Assembly: GCA_031260345.1 (NCBI GenBank)
Contig: JAIRKA010000096.1
Coordinates: 1 to 41,470, forward strand
From: Methanosarcinales archaeon
GTDB taxonomy: Archaea; Halobacteriota; Methanosarcinia; Methanosarcinales; Methanosarcinaceae
Length of the DNA: 41,470 nucleotides
Direction of reading: 5' to 3'
Notes under the pieces: generated by a model
What the model saw: only the letters and a program-made list of their open reading frames with translations
Database searches by the model: none
Told to the model about the DNA's origin: nothing
Position numbers and translations under genes: made by a program
Part shown: positions 1-7,227 of the stretch, piece by piece
Position numbering within the stretch: the stretch's first letter is position 1
How the letters are laid out: every line of letters starts with the position of its first letter

Positions 1-117
1 AATTAAAAGAAAGATGATGTTTCAATAAAACCCTTAATTGTATGAAGCCTCGCGTACGACCGCTAATTTTCGATTTTGAGCAGAGCGAAAAATCGGAAAT
101 TTGCGGATTCTTACCCA
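1..117 (+). repeat. Composite intergenic repeat, copy A (cut by window edge)
   Basis: This block matches the one at 31727-31856 by eye. Both contain a GAAAGATGATGTTTCA-like segment, then TAAAACC, then TACGACCGCTAATTTTCG, a short spacer, and CGGAAATT-GCGGATTCTTACCC with small differences. Positions 60-77 pair with 88-106 to make a long hairpin with one T-T mismatch at 64/102 and one G-T pair. The window begins inside the element, so its left part is missing here. No protein is encoded. Its nature (miniature mobile element, structured RNA or relic) is unknown. Confidence 0.7.
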
Positions 118-159
118 TGCAAAGAAGCAAATCTAACTCACTGCTTTTTACTTTTTATT

Positions 160-372
160 TGTGTTGTCGCTGCTGCCTGCCGTTTGCGTTGCTACTTGTG
201 CGATTACTGCCGAGATAATTGGCCTTTCTACGTGTCTCTGCTCTTTTTTATCACATCCGTTCGCTTCGCGAACGTGGCACTGCTACCTTCTGGTTTGTGT
301 TGCCGCTGGCTACCCTCAGGTTCGCGTTGCTGCTGCTACCTGCCGCCGCGCTCGAGCCGCACACTTTTCAAA
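160..372 (+). repeat. GC-rich intergenic island, related to other islands in the window
   Basis: The stretch 1-528 has no credible gene. Within it, 160-372 is much richer in G+C than the flanks. Its segments recur elsewhere: 238-269 matches the reverse complement of 11581-11612 at 30 of 32 positions, and 316-336 matches 13191-13211 at 20 of 21. All three frames have long open stretches here, but they are rich in Cys, Arg and Leu and resemble no family, so I treat them as by-products of composition. Confidence 0.6.
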
Positions 373-528
373 AACAAACGAAAACCGCCCCTCGTTTTAT
401 AAAAGCTAACAAAAAAACAATTCATGTCTTTAACAAAAATAAAACAAAAAAACGCCAATCAGCAATTTATTTATAACACAAAACCGAAGATTCATTATTC
501 AATTCATCAAATTCAAAAGGTTTTTTCA

Positions 529-1185
529 ATGATTGATCTTCACACGCACACTTTATTCAGCGACGGAGAACTCATCCCCGCCGAACACATCCGCCGCGCA
601 GTCGTACACGGTTACCGCGCAATCGCGATGACGGATCACGCTGATTTTACGAATTTTGAATACATTATTTCTTCACTTCAAAAAGCAAAAATGATGGAAA
701 AGGAATTTAACATTGACATTTTTGCAGGTATCGAAATTACACATGTGCCGCCGGCACAAATTGACAGGCTTGCCAAAGCGGCGAAAGAAATCGGCGCGGA
801 CATTGTCGTTGTTCACGGTGAAACGGCGGTTGAATGTGTCGCTCCCGGAACAAACCGCGCCGCACTCGAATCCGAATACGTCGATATTTTAGCGCACCCC
901 GGATTTATCACAGCAGAAGAAACGGAACTTGCAAAAGAAATGAATACCTGTCTTGAAATTACCGCGCGCGGCGGACACAGCCGAACCAACGGGCATGTCG
1001 CGAAACTGGCAACGGAAATTGGCGCAAAACTCATCTGCAACACCGATACGCACCGCCCGGGAGATATGATTACAACAGAAACGGCCTATCAGGTTTTGAT
1101 GGGTGCGGGGCTGACAAGAGAACAAGCCGATGCCGCATTTTTTAATTCGGAAGAGATTGTTAAGAGAATAAAAAATAAATGCTGA
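529..1185 (+). CDS. PHP-domain phosphoesterase (histidinol-phosphatase-like)
   Basis: A 218-residue metal-dependent phosphoesterase of the PHP superfamily. The N-terminal motif IDLHTHTLFSDGE supplies metal-binding His residues. Further conserved segments are MTDHADF (about residue 40), the VVHGE segment, the LAHPG segment and the C-terminal NTDTHRPGD. The length fits the single-domain methanogen proteins annotated as 'histidinol phosphate phosphatase domain-containing'. The substrate cannot be read from the sequence and no his genes lie nearby. I chose the ATG at 529 because the PHP motif starts at residue 2; a longer frame from 424 would add a low-complexity Lys/Asn/Gln leader. The next gene on the same strand follows after 114 bp and has its own promoter. 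A second, divergent PHP protein lies at 14275. Confidence 0.85.
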   Translation: MIDLHTHTLFSDGELIPAEHIRRAVVHGYRAIAMTDHADFTNFEYIISSLQKAKMMEKEFNIDIFAGIEITHVPPAQIDRLAKAAKEIGADIVVVHGETAVECVAPGTNRAALESEYVDILAHPGFITAEETELAKEMNTCLEITARGGHSRTNGHVAKLATEIGAKLICNTDTHRPGDMITTETAYQVLMGAGLTREQADAAFFNSEEIVKRIKNKC

Positions 1186-1229
1186 ACGTTATAGAAAAGC
1201 GAAACCTGCCAGGAGAACTGCAAGCAACA

Positions 1230-1299
1230 GACATATATAAAAAAGAGAGATTTATATTATAAACGTAGTCAATTGCTTAAAAAATAACGGAAGGAAGAA
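1230..1299 (+). promoter_or_regulatory. Promoter and ribosome binding site of the MtmB-like gene
   Basis: An archaeal TATA-like box, ATATATAAAAAAG, lies around 1232-1244, and a purine-rich ribosome binding site, GGAAGGAAG, at 1289-1297 just before the ATG at 1300. This suggests the MtmB-like gene is transcribed separately from the upstream PHP gene. Confidence 0.5.
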
Positions 1300-2664
1300 A
1301 TGCAGCGTATACTTGATATGATAGCGAACGGAACAAAAATGAGTGAGTCCGAACATGACGAACTGATCAATGAAGTCGGAGCCGAGCTTGTCGAATTATA
1401 TGAAATAGAGCAGGATCCCGAAAATTTGATTCCGACAGATGATGAAACGGCAAACAGAGTATTAGAAGCCGCATTCGACCTTTTGGAAGCCGTCGGCATC
1501 TATTCAATTGATACAAAATCCGTTATCACAATTCCGCGCGATGAAATCTTTCGAAGCATCCAAAATTCCCGAAAATATTTAAACATCGGAGAAGGTAGCG
1601 ACAAATATCTGCTGACATTAACGGCAAATACAGAAAAAAAGAGAACATTGATCATGGGCGGACCTAATGCGTCTCCTGTCACGCCTGAAATGTTTATTCC
1701 GATTCACAGGTCATACGCGAAATTTACAGACATTGACTCAATTGCGCCCGCTTCTCTTGATGTGACGTTGACAAACTTTATGAAAAAAGGGCCGGCCAAC
1801 TTAATGCATGCCCGCCGCGCCGTCCAACTTGTCAAAGAAGCGTGCGCGCTCGAAGGCAGACCGGACATGTGCATGACAACGCCGCCGCACATTGAAGATC
1901 CGGTGGCCGCCGTTTCAGTCGCAAACCCGAGGTTTATGAGTTCAGGCGACCTTCAAGAAATCATTCCGCAGCAGGGTTTAAAAGTCAAATACGATGAATT
2001 GTCCCGCATTTACCATTACAAAATGACCGGGTCGAATTATTTGTGCAGTCCGATGTTGGTCCGCGGACTTTCAACGGCATCGCCCGAACAATTCGCAATC
2101 GAAATCGTCGCCGAAGCATTAAAGTCTCAAGTAATTTACGGCGCGTCCGTTTTTTTCAAATATCCGACACATATTCATGCCGCCGATACACTCAAAACAT
2201 TATGGGCATCATTTACCGCGACAAAAGCGATTTCTCAGAATGAAGTCTGTCTTCAGGGAAGCGTCGTGACAAGCTCCGCCGGCCCGTGTACCGAAATGAT
2301 GTTTTATGAAACAGCGGTTCAAGCAATCGGTTATGTTGCCTGCGGCTGCGATATCATTTCAGGACCGGTCTCAAACAACGGCAGCATTTCCAATCAGGTC
2401 GCCGGACTCGACGCGCACTTTATGGCGGAAATCAGTCGATTCGCATCCAATTTGTCTGCCAAAGACGCCAATTATCTTTGCAGTGAACTGTATGCAAAAT
2501 ATGAACATAAACTGAGAACGCCGGATATCGGAAAATCTTTTGAAGAATGCTATGATATGAAAACGATTGAGCCGACGCGGGAATACACAGATCTTTATGA
2601 GTCCGTCATCGCAGAAATCCACCGGATTATGCAGCAAAAAAACAGACGGGTATCGCGAAGATAA
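1300..2664 (+). CDS. MtmB-family methyltransferase homologue without pyrrolysine
   Basis: A 454-residue homologue of monomethylamine:corrinoid methyltransferase MtmB (about 458 residues). Shared landmarks, compared from memory with Methanosarcina barkeri MtmB, are PTD at 46-48, the GIYSIDT region, a GGPNASPVTPEMFIPIH-like block, ACALEGRPDM at 181-190, a central HYK, AGPCTEM, and SFEECYDMKTIEPTREY near the end. In true MtmB an in-frame amber codon encodes pyrrolysine (Pyl202) just after the GRP-M-V segment. Here that position is Thr193, codon ACA at 1876-1878, and the gene has no in-frame stop. By my alignment MtmB Glu229 is kept, while Glu259 and Gln333 are Ser and Val. It probably keeps the TIM-barrel fold and may act on another methyl donor, or it may be a non-catalytic paralogue. 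No corrinoid protein or MtbA-like partner lies beside it. The gene is intact, with a good ribosome binding site. Confidence 0.8.
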   Translation: MQRILDMIANGTKMSESEHDELINEVGAELVELYEIEQDPENLIPTDDETANRVLEAAFDLLEAVGIYSIDTKSVITIPRDEIFRSIQNSRKYLNIGEGSDKYLLTLTANTEKKRTLIMGGPNASPVTPEMFIPIHRSYAKFTDIDSIAPASLDVTLTNFMKKGPANLMHARRAVQLVKEACALEGRPDMCMTTPPHIEDPVAAVSVANPRFMSSGDLQEIIPQQGLKVKYDELSRIYHYKMTGSNYLCSPMLVRGLSTASPEQFAIEIVAEALKSQVIYGASVFFKYPTHIHAADTLKTLWASFTATKAISQNEVCLQGSVVTSSAGPCTEMMFYETAVQAIGYVACGCDIISGPVSNNGSISNQVAGLDAHFMAEISRFASNLSAKDANYLCSELYAKYEHKLRTPDIGKSFEECYDMKTIEPTREYTDLYESVIAEIHRIMQQKNRRVSRR

Positions 2665-2934
2665 TGAATTGCGCCCTCCGTTCAGCAATCGCCGCCTCGC
2701 GCGAGCCGCATCATTTTTCGTTTAATTCAACCGGAGAGCTCGCATTCGTTTTTCATTTTTCGGACGGCGCGAAGCGGCGAACCGATCTTTAATGTTTATT
2801 TCCTTTCCATTCGCCGTTTTTTATTTTTAAAATATTTACTCTGCATTTTTTCGATTCATTGAAAACTGTTAAATCATTTCGATTCGTTTTTCAAGCATAT
2901 TCAAATATCACTTTAAAATTCGTTGTGCGTCATC
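2665..2934. other. Intergenic gap with a short GC-rich island
   Basis: A 270-bp gap. The 2670-2790 part is GC-rich and contains CGGCGCGAAGCGGCGAACCG at 2765-2784. The same 20 bases occur inverted at 31972-31991, and with one change at 20397-20416. The rest is AT-rich and probably holds the ycaO promoter; I could not fix a TATA box with confidence. Confidence 0.5.
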
Positions 2935-4194
2935 ATGGAACTCAAGTCTTGTAAAAAACTGTACCTCAAAGAAACTCACCGCATCAAGTCTCCCGAAGAG
3001 ACATTTGAAATTGTCGAGCCGCTGACGGAAGTTGCCGGCATTACGCGTGTCGCCGATATTACAAAATTGGACCGCCTCAATATTCCTGTCTTTTCATGCA
3101 TTCGCCCGGGCGCGGCCGGCGGCGCGATTTCCGTTTACAACGGCAAAGGCGCAACGCCGATTGCGGCGCGCGTTTCCGCAATCATGGAAGGGCTTGAACG
3201 CTATTCGGCAGAACTTCAGGAAAGCGACGCACTGATTACCGGCAAATATCCTGTTTTGGCGGAAGAGTTTGAAGTTTTGGATCCGGCGGAACTGATTCTG
3301 CCCGAAGCGATTGATCCCGATGCCGTCATTCCGTGGACGCCGTGTTACGAAATGCTGCTTGCTGATGACGGCGAACTGATCTTGGAAGAGCTTCTCGTTC
3401 CGGCCGCGGCGGTTTATCATCCGCTCCCGTCTCATTATTATTCTATTTTCCGAACAGGAACAAACGGAATTGCCTCCGGAAACGCGCTTGAAGAAGCGAC
3501 TTGTCATGCCTTATGCGAAGTGATTGAGCGCGACGCTTGGTCACTTGCCGAAGCCGGAAAAACAGGCGGCAAATTAATCGTTGACATAGATGACCCCGAT
3601 ATTGCAGGTATGATCCGCTCGTTTAAAGATGCGGGCGTTGATGTCCTCCTCCGCGACATTACAAGCGATATCGGAATTCCGACAATTGCGGCTGTTTCGG
3701 ATGACGTTGAGCTGAAAGATCCGACGCTGCTCTGTCTCGGCATGGGAACACATTCGTCGCCGAAAATTGCAGCGCTTCGCGCGCTGACCGAAGCGGCTCA
3801 AAGCCGCGCGACACAGATTCACGGTGCGCGTGAAGACGCGACAATCGCGGATGTCCGCAAACAGATCGGATACGAACGCACCAAACGCTTGAATGCGAAA
3901 TGGTTTGATGCGTCGGAAACAATTTCTTGGTCCGAACTCAAAGATGTTTCATCCGATGACTTCTTGGATGAAATCAAAAACACGATTCGCGCCTTGAATA
4001 ATGTCGGCCTTCAAACCGTTATTGTAAAGGACTTGACGCGTCCGGAACTCGGAATTCCGGTTGTTCATGTGATTATTCCGGGAATCGAGTCTTTTGCGAT
4101 TGATTCCGATCGTATGGGAGTCCGATGTAAAGCGGCGCGTTCAAATATTTCTAAAACAGGCGGCAGGGTTCGTAAATATGTCCGAGAAACCTAA
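2935..4194 (+). CDS. ycaO: YcaO-family protein, probable McrA thioglycine-forming enzyme
   Basis: A 419-residue YcaO-domain protein. YcaO enzymes use ATP to activate a peptide backbone amide. In methanogens the YcaO beside TfuA installs the thioglycine in the alpha subunit of methyl-coenzyme M reductase. Sequence support includes the RPGAAGGAISVYNGKG segment, ARVSAIMEGLERYSAE (ATP/Mg-binding glutamates), the GTNGIASGNALEEATCHAL-CEVIERDAW region (about residues 180-200), and ALRALTEAAQSR with the following R-x-T. These are classic YcaO signatures. I chose ATG 2935; an in-frame TTG four codons earlier is less likely. tfuA follows after 59 bp, an interval containing a perfect palindrome. The mcr genes themselves are not in this window, so the McrA role is inferred from the gene pair and the organism. 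Confidence 0.88.
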   Translation: MELKSCKKLYLKETHRIKSPEETFEIVEPLTEVAGITRVADITKLDRLNIPVFSCIRPGAAGGAISVYNGKGATPIAARVSAIMEGLERYSAELQESDALITGKYPVLAEEFEVLDPAELILPEAIDPDAVIPWTPCYEMLLADDGELILEELLVPAAAVYHPLPSHYYSIFRTGTNGIASGNALEEATCHALCEVIERDAWSLAEAGKTGGKLIVDIDDPDIAGMIRSFKDAGVDVLLRDITSDIGIPTIAAVSDDVELKDPTLLCLGMGTHSSPKIAALRALTEAAQSRATQIHGAREDATIADVRKQIGYERTKRLNAKWFDASETISWSELKDVSSDDFLDEIKNTIRALNNVGLQTVIVKDLTRPELGIPVVHVIIPGIESFAIDSDRMGVRCKAARSNISKTGGRVRKYVRET

Positions 4195-4227
4195 ATCATA
4201 TAATTTAAACGGTTTAAATTATATGAT
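4195..4227. promoter_or_regulatory. Perfect 15-bp-arm palindrome between ycaO and tfuA
   Basis: The arm ATCATATAATTTAAA (4195-4209) is followed by CGG and the exact reverse complement TTTAAATTATATGAT (4213-4227). It begins on the base after the ycaO stop and ends 26 bp before the tfuA ATG. As RNA it would be a strong but AU-only hairpin. As DNA it contains a TATA-like stretch at a suitable distance for a short-leader tfuA transcript, so it could be an operator overlapping a promoter, an mRNA processing or stability element, or a terminator. Confidence 0.6.
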
Positions 4228-4253
4228 CTGAAAGCGAGTTATATTGAAAAATT

Positions 4254-4937
4254 ATGACGGATAAATCAGTAAAGTCGGTAATTGTTTTTCTCGGACCGAG
4301 TTTGGAACCGGAGACAGCCCGTTCTATTTTGCCGAGCGCAGATTTTCGTCCGCCTGCTTCCCGCGGCGATTTGGAAAAAGCCGCCGCGGAGAATCCCGAT
4401 ATTATTTGTCTGATTGACGGCGTTTTTTTTGAGCAGTGTTCCGTCGGTCATCGTGAAATTCTTTCTGCGCTCAACAAAGGCATTTTTGTTGCCGGCAGCT
4501 CCAGCATGGGCGCGCTCCGCGCCGCTGAGACGGAAGCTTTCGGAATGGTCGGCATCGGAGAAGTTTTTGAGCTTTACAAGAACGGAATTGTTGAATCCGA
4601 TGATGAAGTTGCCGTTATCTGCAATCCGTTTACAAATGAAGCGGTGTCGGTCGCTTTGGTGAATATTCGAGCGACTCTTAAAAAAGCCGTATCCGCTTCT
4701 GTTTTAACGGAGGAGGAAAGCACGAGTTTGTTTAAAATCGCTGCCGATATGTATTATCCTGACAGAGTTTATGATTTCTTGATTGAAAAAGCGAAAGATA
4801 TAGGCGTTTTTGAGAGTGAAAAGCCGGATCTTTTTGAAAAATGGATTGAAGACGGAAATGCCGTCGATATAAAAAGAGAAGACGCAATGAGCGCCTTGAA
4901 ATTTATTTCGGCAAAAATAACTGAGGAATCAGACTGA
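4254..4937 (+). CDS. tfuA: TfuA-like protein, partner of YcaO
   Basis: A 227-residue TfuA-domain protein. TfuA proteins work with YcaO in thioamide formation and are thought to help deliver sulfur or to activate YcaO. The N-terminal VIVFLGPSLEPETAR, the DIICLIDGVF segment, the GIFVAGSSSMGALRAAE segment (about residues 76-94, the family hallmark) and the following GMVGIGEVFELYKNG are diagnostic. Length is normal for the single-domain archaeal form. The start at 4254 has no clear Shine-Dalgarno sequence, and the upstream TATA-like palindrome would allow a short-leader transcript. It is downstream of and co-directional with ycaO, which fits a shared role in McrA maturation. The next gene converges from the other strand. 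Confidence 0.88.
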   Translation: MTDKSVKSVIVFLGPSLEPETARSILPSADFRPPASRGDLEKAAAENPDIICLIDGVFFEQCSVGHREILSALNKGIFVAGSSSMGALRAAETEAFGMVGIGEVFELYKNGIVESDDEVAVICNPFTNEAVSVALVNIRATLKKAVSASVLTEEESTSLFKIAADMYYPDRVYDFLIEKAKDIGVFESEKPDLFEKWIEDGNAVDIKREDAMSALKFISAKITEESD

Positions 4938-4974
4938 ATTTTTAAATTTTCAAGTTACAGATTTATTCCGTTCT

Positions 4975-5036
4975 TTGCCATCTTGCATATTGGCATCTTA
5001 CATACTGTCATTTTGCATGCTTTGTCATCTTATATC
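4975..5036. repeat. Degenerate tandem repeat, four units of 15-16 bp
   Basis: In the gap between the converging tfuA and the ubiquitin-like gene, four imperfect units can be laid out: TTGCCATCTTGCATAT, TGGCATCTTACATAC, TGTCATTTTGCATGC and TTTGTCATCTTATATC. A CATCTT/CATTTT core followed by an RCATAY-like core repeats each time. There is no coding potential. It may simply be slipped-strand sequence in an unconstrained gap. Confidence 0.45.
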
Positions 5037-5073
5037 TATATATAATCTTCAATTTAAATGAAATTTCGATTGA

Positions 5074-5352
5074 TTAACCGCCCGAAACTGACAGATAAAT
5101 GGCGACTTCATCGCCGTCATTTAAAATATGGTCTGCTGCTTTACTTGCCAAAACCCTTTTTTTGTTGACATGAATAATTAAATGTCTATGAAGGCTTCCT
5201 TCTTTACCAATCAATATATCAGGGTCGTACAGAAAGTTAAATGCGAATTGTGTTACTAAATCTTTGACGCTCGATTGTTCGGAAAGAGTGAAGCAGGTTA
5301 ATTTTTCGTCTACTTTTGCAGATATTCCGAAATATGAAATTGAAACTTTCAT
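5074..5352 (-). CDS. Ubiquitin-like MoaD/ThiS-family sulfur carrier
   Basis: A 92-residue beta-grasp protein ending in SGG. The C-terminal Gly-Gly is the site that a ThiF/MoeB-type enzyme adenylates and then thiocarboxylates or conjugates. The NDGDEVAIYLSVSGG ending is typical of MoaD/ThiS/SAMP proteins. I chose ATG 5352 because a GAGGGG ribosome binding site lies just upstream (inside the end of the preceding gene), although the frame is open further. It sits 10 bp downstream of the E1-like gene, so the two are a translationally linked pair. It could serve molybdopterin, thiamine, tRNA thiolation or protein tagging. No other gene of those pathways is in the window, so I cannot choose. Confidence 0.82.
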   Translation of the reverse strand: MKVSISYFGISAKVDEKLTCFTLSEQSSVKDLVTQFAFNFLYDPDILIGKEGSLHRHLIIHVNKKRVLASKAADHILNDGDEVAIYLSVSGG

Positions 5353-5362
5353 TATTCGCCCC

Positions 5363-6148
5363 TCATTTACTTTCGGTTTTGCTACTGCAGTGACAGCTTG
5401 TTTCTTTTTCAATCTCAATGATTTCAAATCTGTCAGTAAGCCCGTCCCAAATAAACAGTTTCCCGACCTGTCTTTTTCCGGCATCCGTTATATATTTGAT
5501 AATTTCATTCGCCTGCATGGAACCAATAATGCCTGCCGTTGCACCAACAATCGGAAAGATTGGCTTTTCTGCTTCAGCTTCATTATCATCACCCTCTTCA
5601 TCTTCCGGAAATGCGCAGAAATAACACGGACCGTCTTCCGGATAAAATGAGGCGAACTGTCCTTGAAATCCGGAAACCGCTGCATGGAAATAAGGACGCT
5701 TCGTTTGAATTGCGAAAGACGCGAGAATTCTTCTGGTTTTATCGTTGTCCAAAGCGTCAACAATTATTCGGCAGTCACCGACTAACTTTTCAATATTTTC
5801 TTCCGTCAGTTTGCTGCAAACGGACTTCACCTGAATCTCGGGATTCAGCGCTGTTAACTTTTCAGCACCGGATTCGGCTTTTTGTCTCCCAATGTCTTTT
5901 TCATGATGGAGAAACTGGCGGTTCAAGTTAGTCTTATCCACAATATCGCAGTCCAAGAGTACGATTTTGCCGACACCCGCTGCCGCCAAATATGTCGCAA
6001 CAGGGGACCCGAGGCCGCCGGCTCCGGCAATGAAAACAGAGGCATCCGATAACTTCTGCTGCCCTACTCTGCCGAAAAGCGGCAATTGTCTGTCATACCT
6101 TTCGGTCGGGGGCGTACTGCAGCTGCATTTTGATTCCGGCAGATTCAT
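5363..6148 (-). CDS. E1-like ThiF/MoeB/HesA-family adenylyltransferase
   Basis: A 261-residue enzyme that would adenylate the C-terminal glycine of the downstream ubiquitin-like protein. Features in order are the RYDRQLPLFG N-terminal motif, the Rossmann nucleotide-binding GAGGLGSPVATYLAAAGVG (about residues 41-59), DCDIVDKTNLNRQFL (conserved Asp and Arg-Gln), DALDNDKTRR, and the zinc-binding CYFC near residue 178, with a partner CHC at the C-terminus. The family usually has two CxxC pairs; here the second is C-H-C. The acidic insertion EDEEGDDNEAEAE follows the first pair. It has no C-terminal rhodanese domain. It starts at ATG 6148 and heads a two-gene operon with the ubiquitin-like gene. 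Confidence 0.87.
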   Translation of the reverse strand: MNLPESKCSCSTPPTERYDRQLPLFGRVGQQKLSDASVFIAGAGGLGSPVATYLAAAGVGKIVLLDCDIVDKTNLNRQFLHHEKDIGRQKAESGAEKLTALNPEIQVKSVCSKLTEENIEKLVGDCRIIVDALDNDKTRRILASFAIQTKRPYFHAAVSGFQGQFASFYPEDGPCYFCAFPEDEEGDDNEAEAEKPIFPIVGATAGIIGSMQANEIIKYITDAGKRQVGKLFIWDGLTDRFEIIEIEKETSCHCSSKTESK

Positions 6149-6182
6149 GATAAAATCTCATTTTTCCATTCATGTCATTTAA

Positions 6183-6464
6183 TTATCCGCGGCAGAAGTC
6201 AGAACCTTCCATCGTGAACTGTTTGTAGACAGGGCATTTTTCGCATAAGCAAACCGCATTTTCTTCATCCTTCAGATTGCCAAAAATAGTTCCGACTTCT
6301 CCATTCTCGTTGCCCGAACCGTAAGTTGGGCAACTTCCTTTGGCGCAATACATAATGTTTCCGTAATTCGGACGCAAAGAACATGTTTGGCAAAGACAGG
6401 CTTTTGAGTGATGAAAAGAAGCGCAGATGCCGAAATATTTTCCGAATTTTTGTTCCGACTCCAT
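6183..6464 (-). CDS. Small Cys-rich protein, DUF2769-like
   Basis: A 93-residue soluble protein with eleven cysteines. Two related segments stand out: CLCQTCSLRPNYGNIMYCAKG and, near the C-terminus, CLCEKCPVYKQF followed by FCRG. Each has the form C-x-C-x2-C, about 8-13 residues, then C-x2-G or C-R-G, which suggests metal or Fe-S binding. It resembles the DUF2769 proteins common in Methanosarcinales; the assignment is from memory and the function is unknown. I chose ATG 6464 because GGAG lies six bases upstream; a GTG three codons earlier would overlap that ribosome binding site. The E1-like gene follows 34 bp downstream on the same strand. Confidence 0.65.
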   Translation of the reverse strand: MESEQKFGKYFGICASFHHSKACLCQTCSLRPNYGNIMYCAKGSCPTYGSGNENGEVGTIFGNLKDEENAVCLCEKCPVYKQFTMEGSDFCRG

Positions 6465-6530
6465 GTTTTTCACTCCGATTTGCTTGTTTATTGCAGCTTA
6501 TACTGAATTTGTTTATCTTGATGAGATGAA

Positions 6531-6947
6531 TTATTTTGTCAGCTTCTCACTGATCTTTTTTAAGTGCTCCGGATCGGATGATTTTGCCGAATGAACAATG
6601 GAATGCGTTGTTCCGCCGCCATCGCCTTTGAAGCGCGGAAATATGTGAACATGCGTGTGCATAACCGTCTGGCCGGCCGTTTCGTAAGTGTTCATTCCGA
6701 TTGTCAGTCCCGTAATATTTTCCATTTTATCCATGATTTGATTGGAGACAATGTTGACGGCTTCAAAAAGCCTTCCCGACTCTTCAGGAGACATTTCAAC
6801 GAACGCGTCGGAGTGTTTTTTCGGGATGATCAGCGTATGACCGTCGGCGCATGGCGCGACATCCAAAAATGCGAGCGTGTTTTCATCTTCATATATTTTG
6901 AAACACGGAATAACGCCTGCGGCAATCTTACAAAATATGCAATCCAT
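6531..6947 (-). CDS. HIT-family nucleotide hydrolase/transferase
   Basis: A 138-residue histidine-triad protein. It begins MDCIFCKIAAGVIPC, the usual HIT N-terminus with zinc-type cysteines, then has DVAPCADGHTLIIPKKH, and the catalytic triad HTHVHIFPR near residue 100. Such proteins hydrolyse or transfer nucleoside phosphates, for example AMP-linked substrates. I chose ATG 6947 because AGGTG lies upstream and homologues start here; the longer open frame runs into a GC-rich non-coding repeat. The ligase gene lies upstream on the same strand beyond a 280-bp gap, so this gene probably has its own promoter. Confidence 0.88.
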   Translation of the reverse strand: MDCIFCKIAAGVIPCFKIYEDENTLAFLDVAPCADGHTLIIPKKHSDAFVEMSPEESGRLFEAVNIVSNQIMDKMENITGLTIGMNTYETAGQTVMHTHVHIFPRFKGDGGGTTHSIVHSAKSSDPEHLKKISEKLTK

Positions 6948-7024
6948 TTCAAGCACCTGATTATTTATTTGATGAATGAATGCATCCAAAATCATATAAC
7001 TTTTACCCAAAAATTTTGTTCGGA

Positions 7025-7160
7025 CACCGCCCTCACAACATTTCATGGCAGGGGGTGGGCGGTGCTTGCTGAAAAATCGCAGCGCGATTTTTTTGCGGCT
7101 TGCGCCGTGCGCGCGAACCGCTCCGTTTTTCATTTTATTGTTCAAAACCCAAGTCACGTT
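7025..7160 (+). repeat. GC-rich intergenic repeat with a hairpin
   Basis: Between the HIT gene and the ligase gene. The segment 7041-7064 (TTTCATGGCAGGGGG and on) matches 20211-20233 with about two changes, and CTCACAA precedes both. It is followed by the hairpin AAAAATCGC-AGC-GCGATTTTT (7070-7090), then by a GCG-rich stretch similar to 20400-20480. I see no gene in 6948-7227. Confidence 0.55.
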
Positions 7161-7227
7161 TTTATTTAATTTTTCAAATCGCTGGTCAGACTTTTTACAA
7201 AAAAATAAATGTAAAAACGAAGGCAAA

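Noticed and set aside
76-476. Overlapping open frames in the first 500 bp
   Set aside because: Three frames are open at once over a GC-rich repeat. The predicted proteins are rich in Cys, Arg and Leu and have no family resemblance, and no ribosome binding site supports them.
1876-1878. Hidden amber codon or frameshift in the MtmB homologue
   Set aside because: I checked the region around the expected pyrrolysine codon; it reads ACA in frame and the gene continues in one frame to its TAA.
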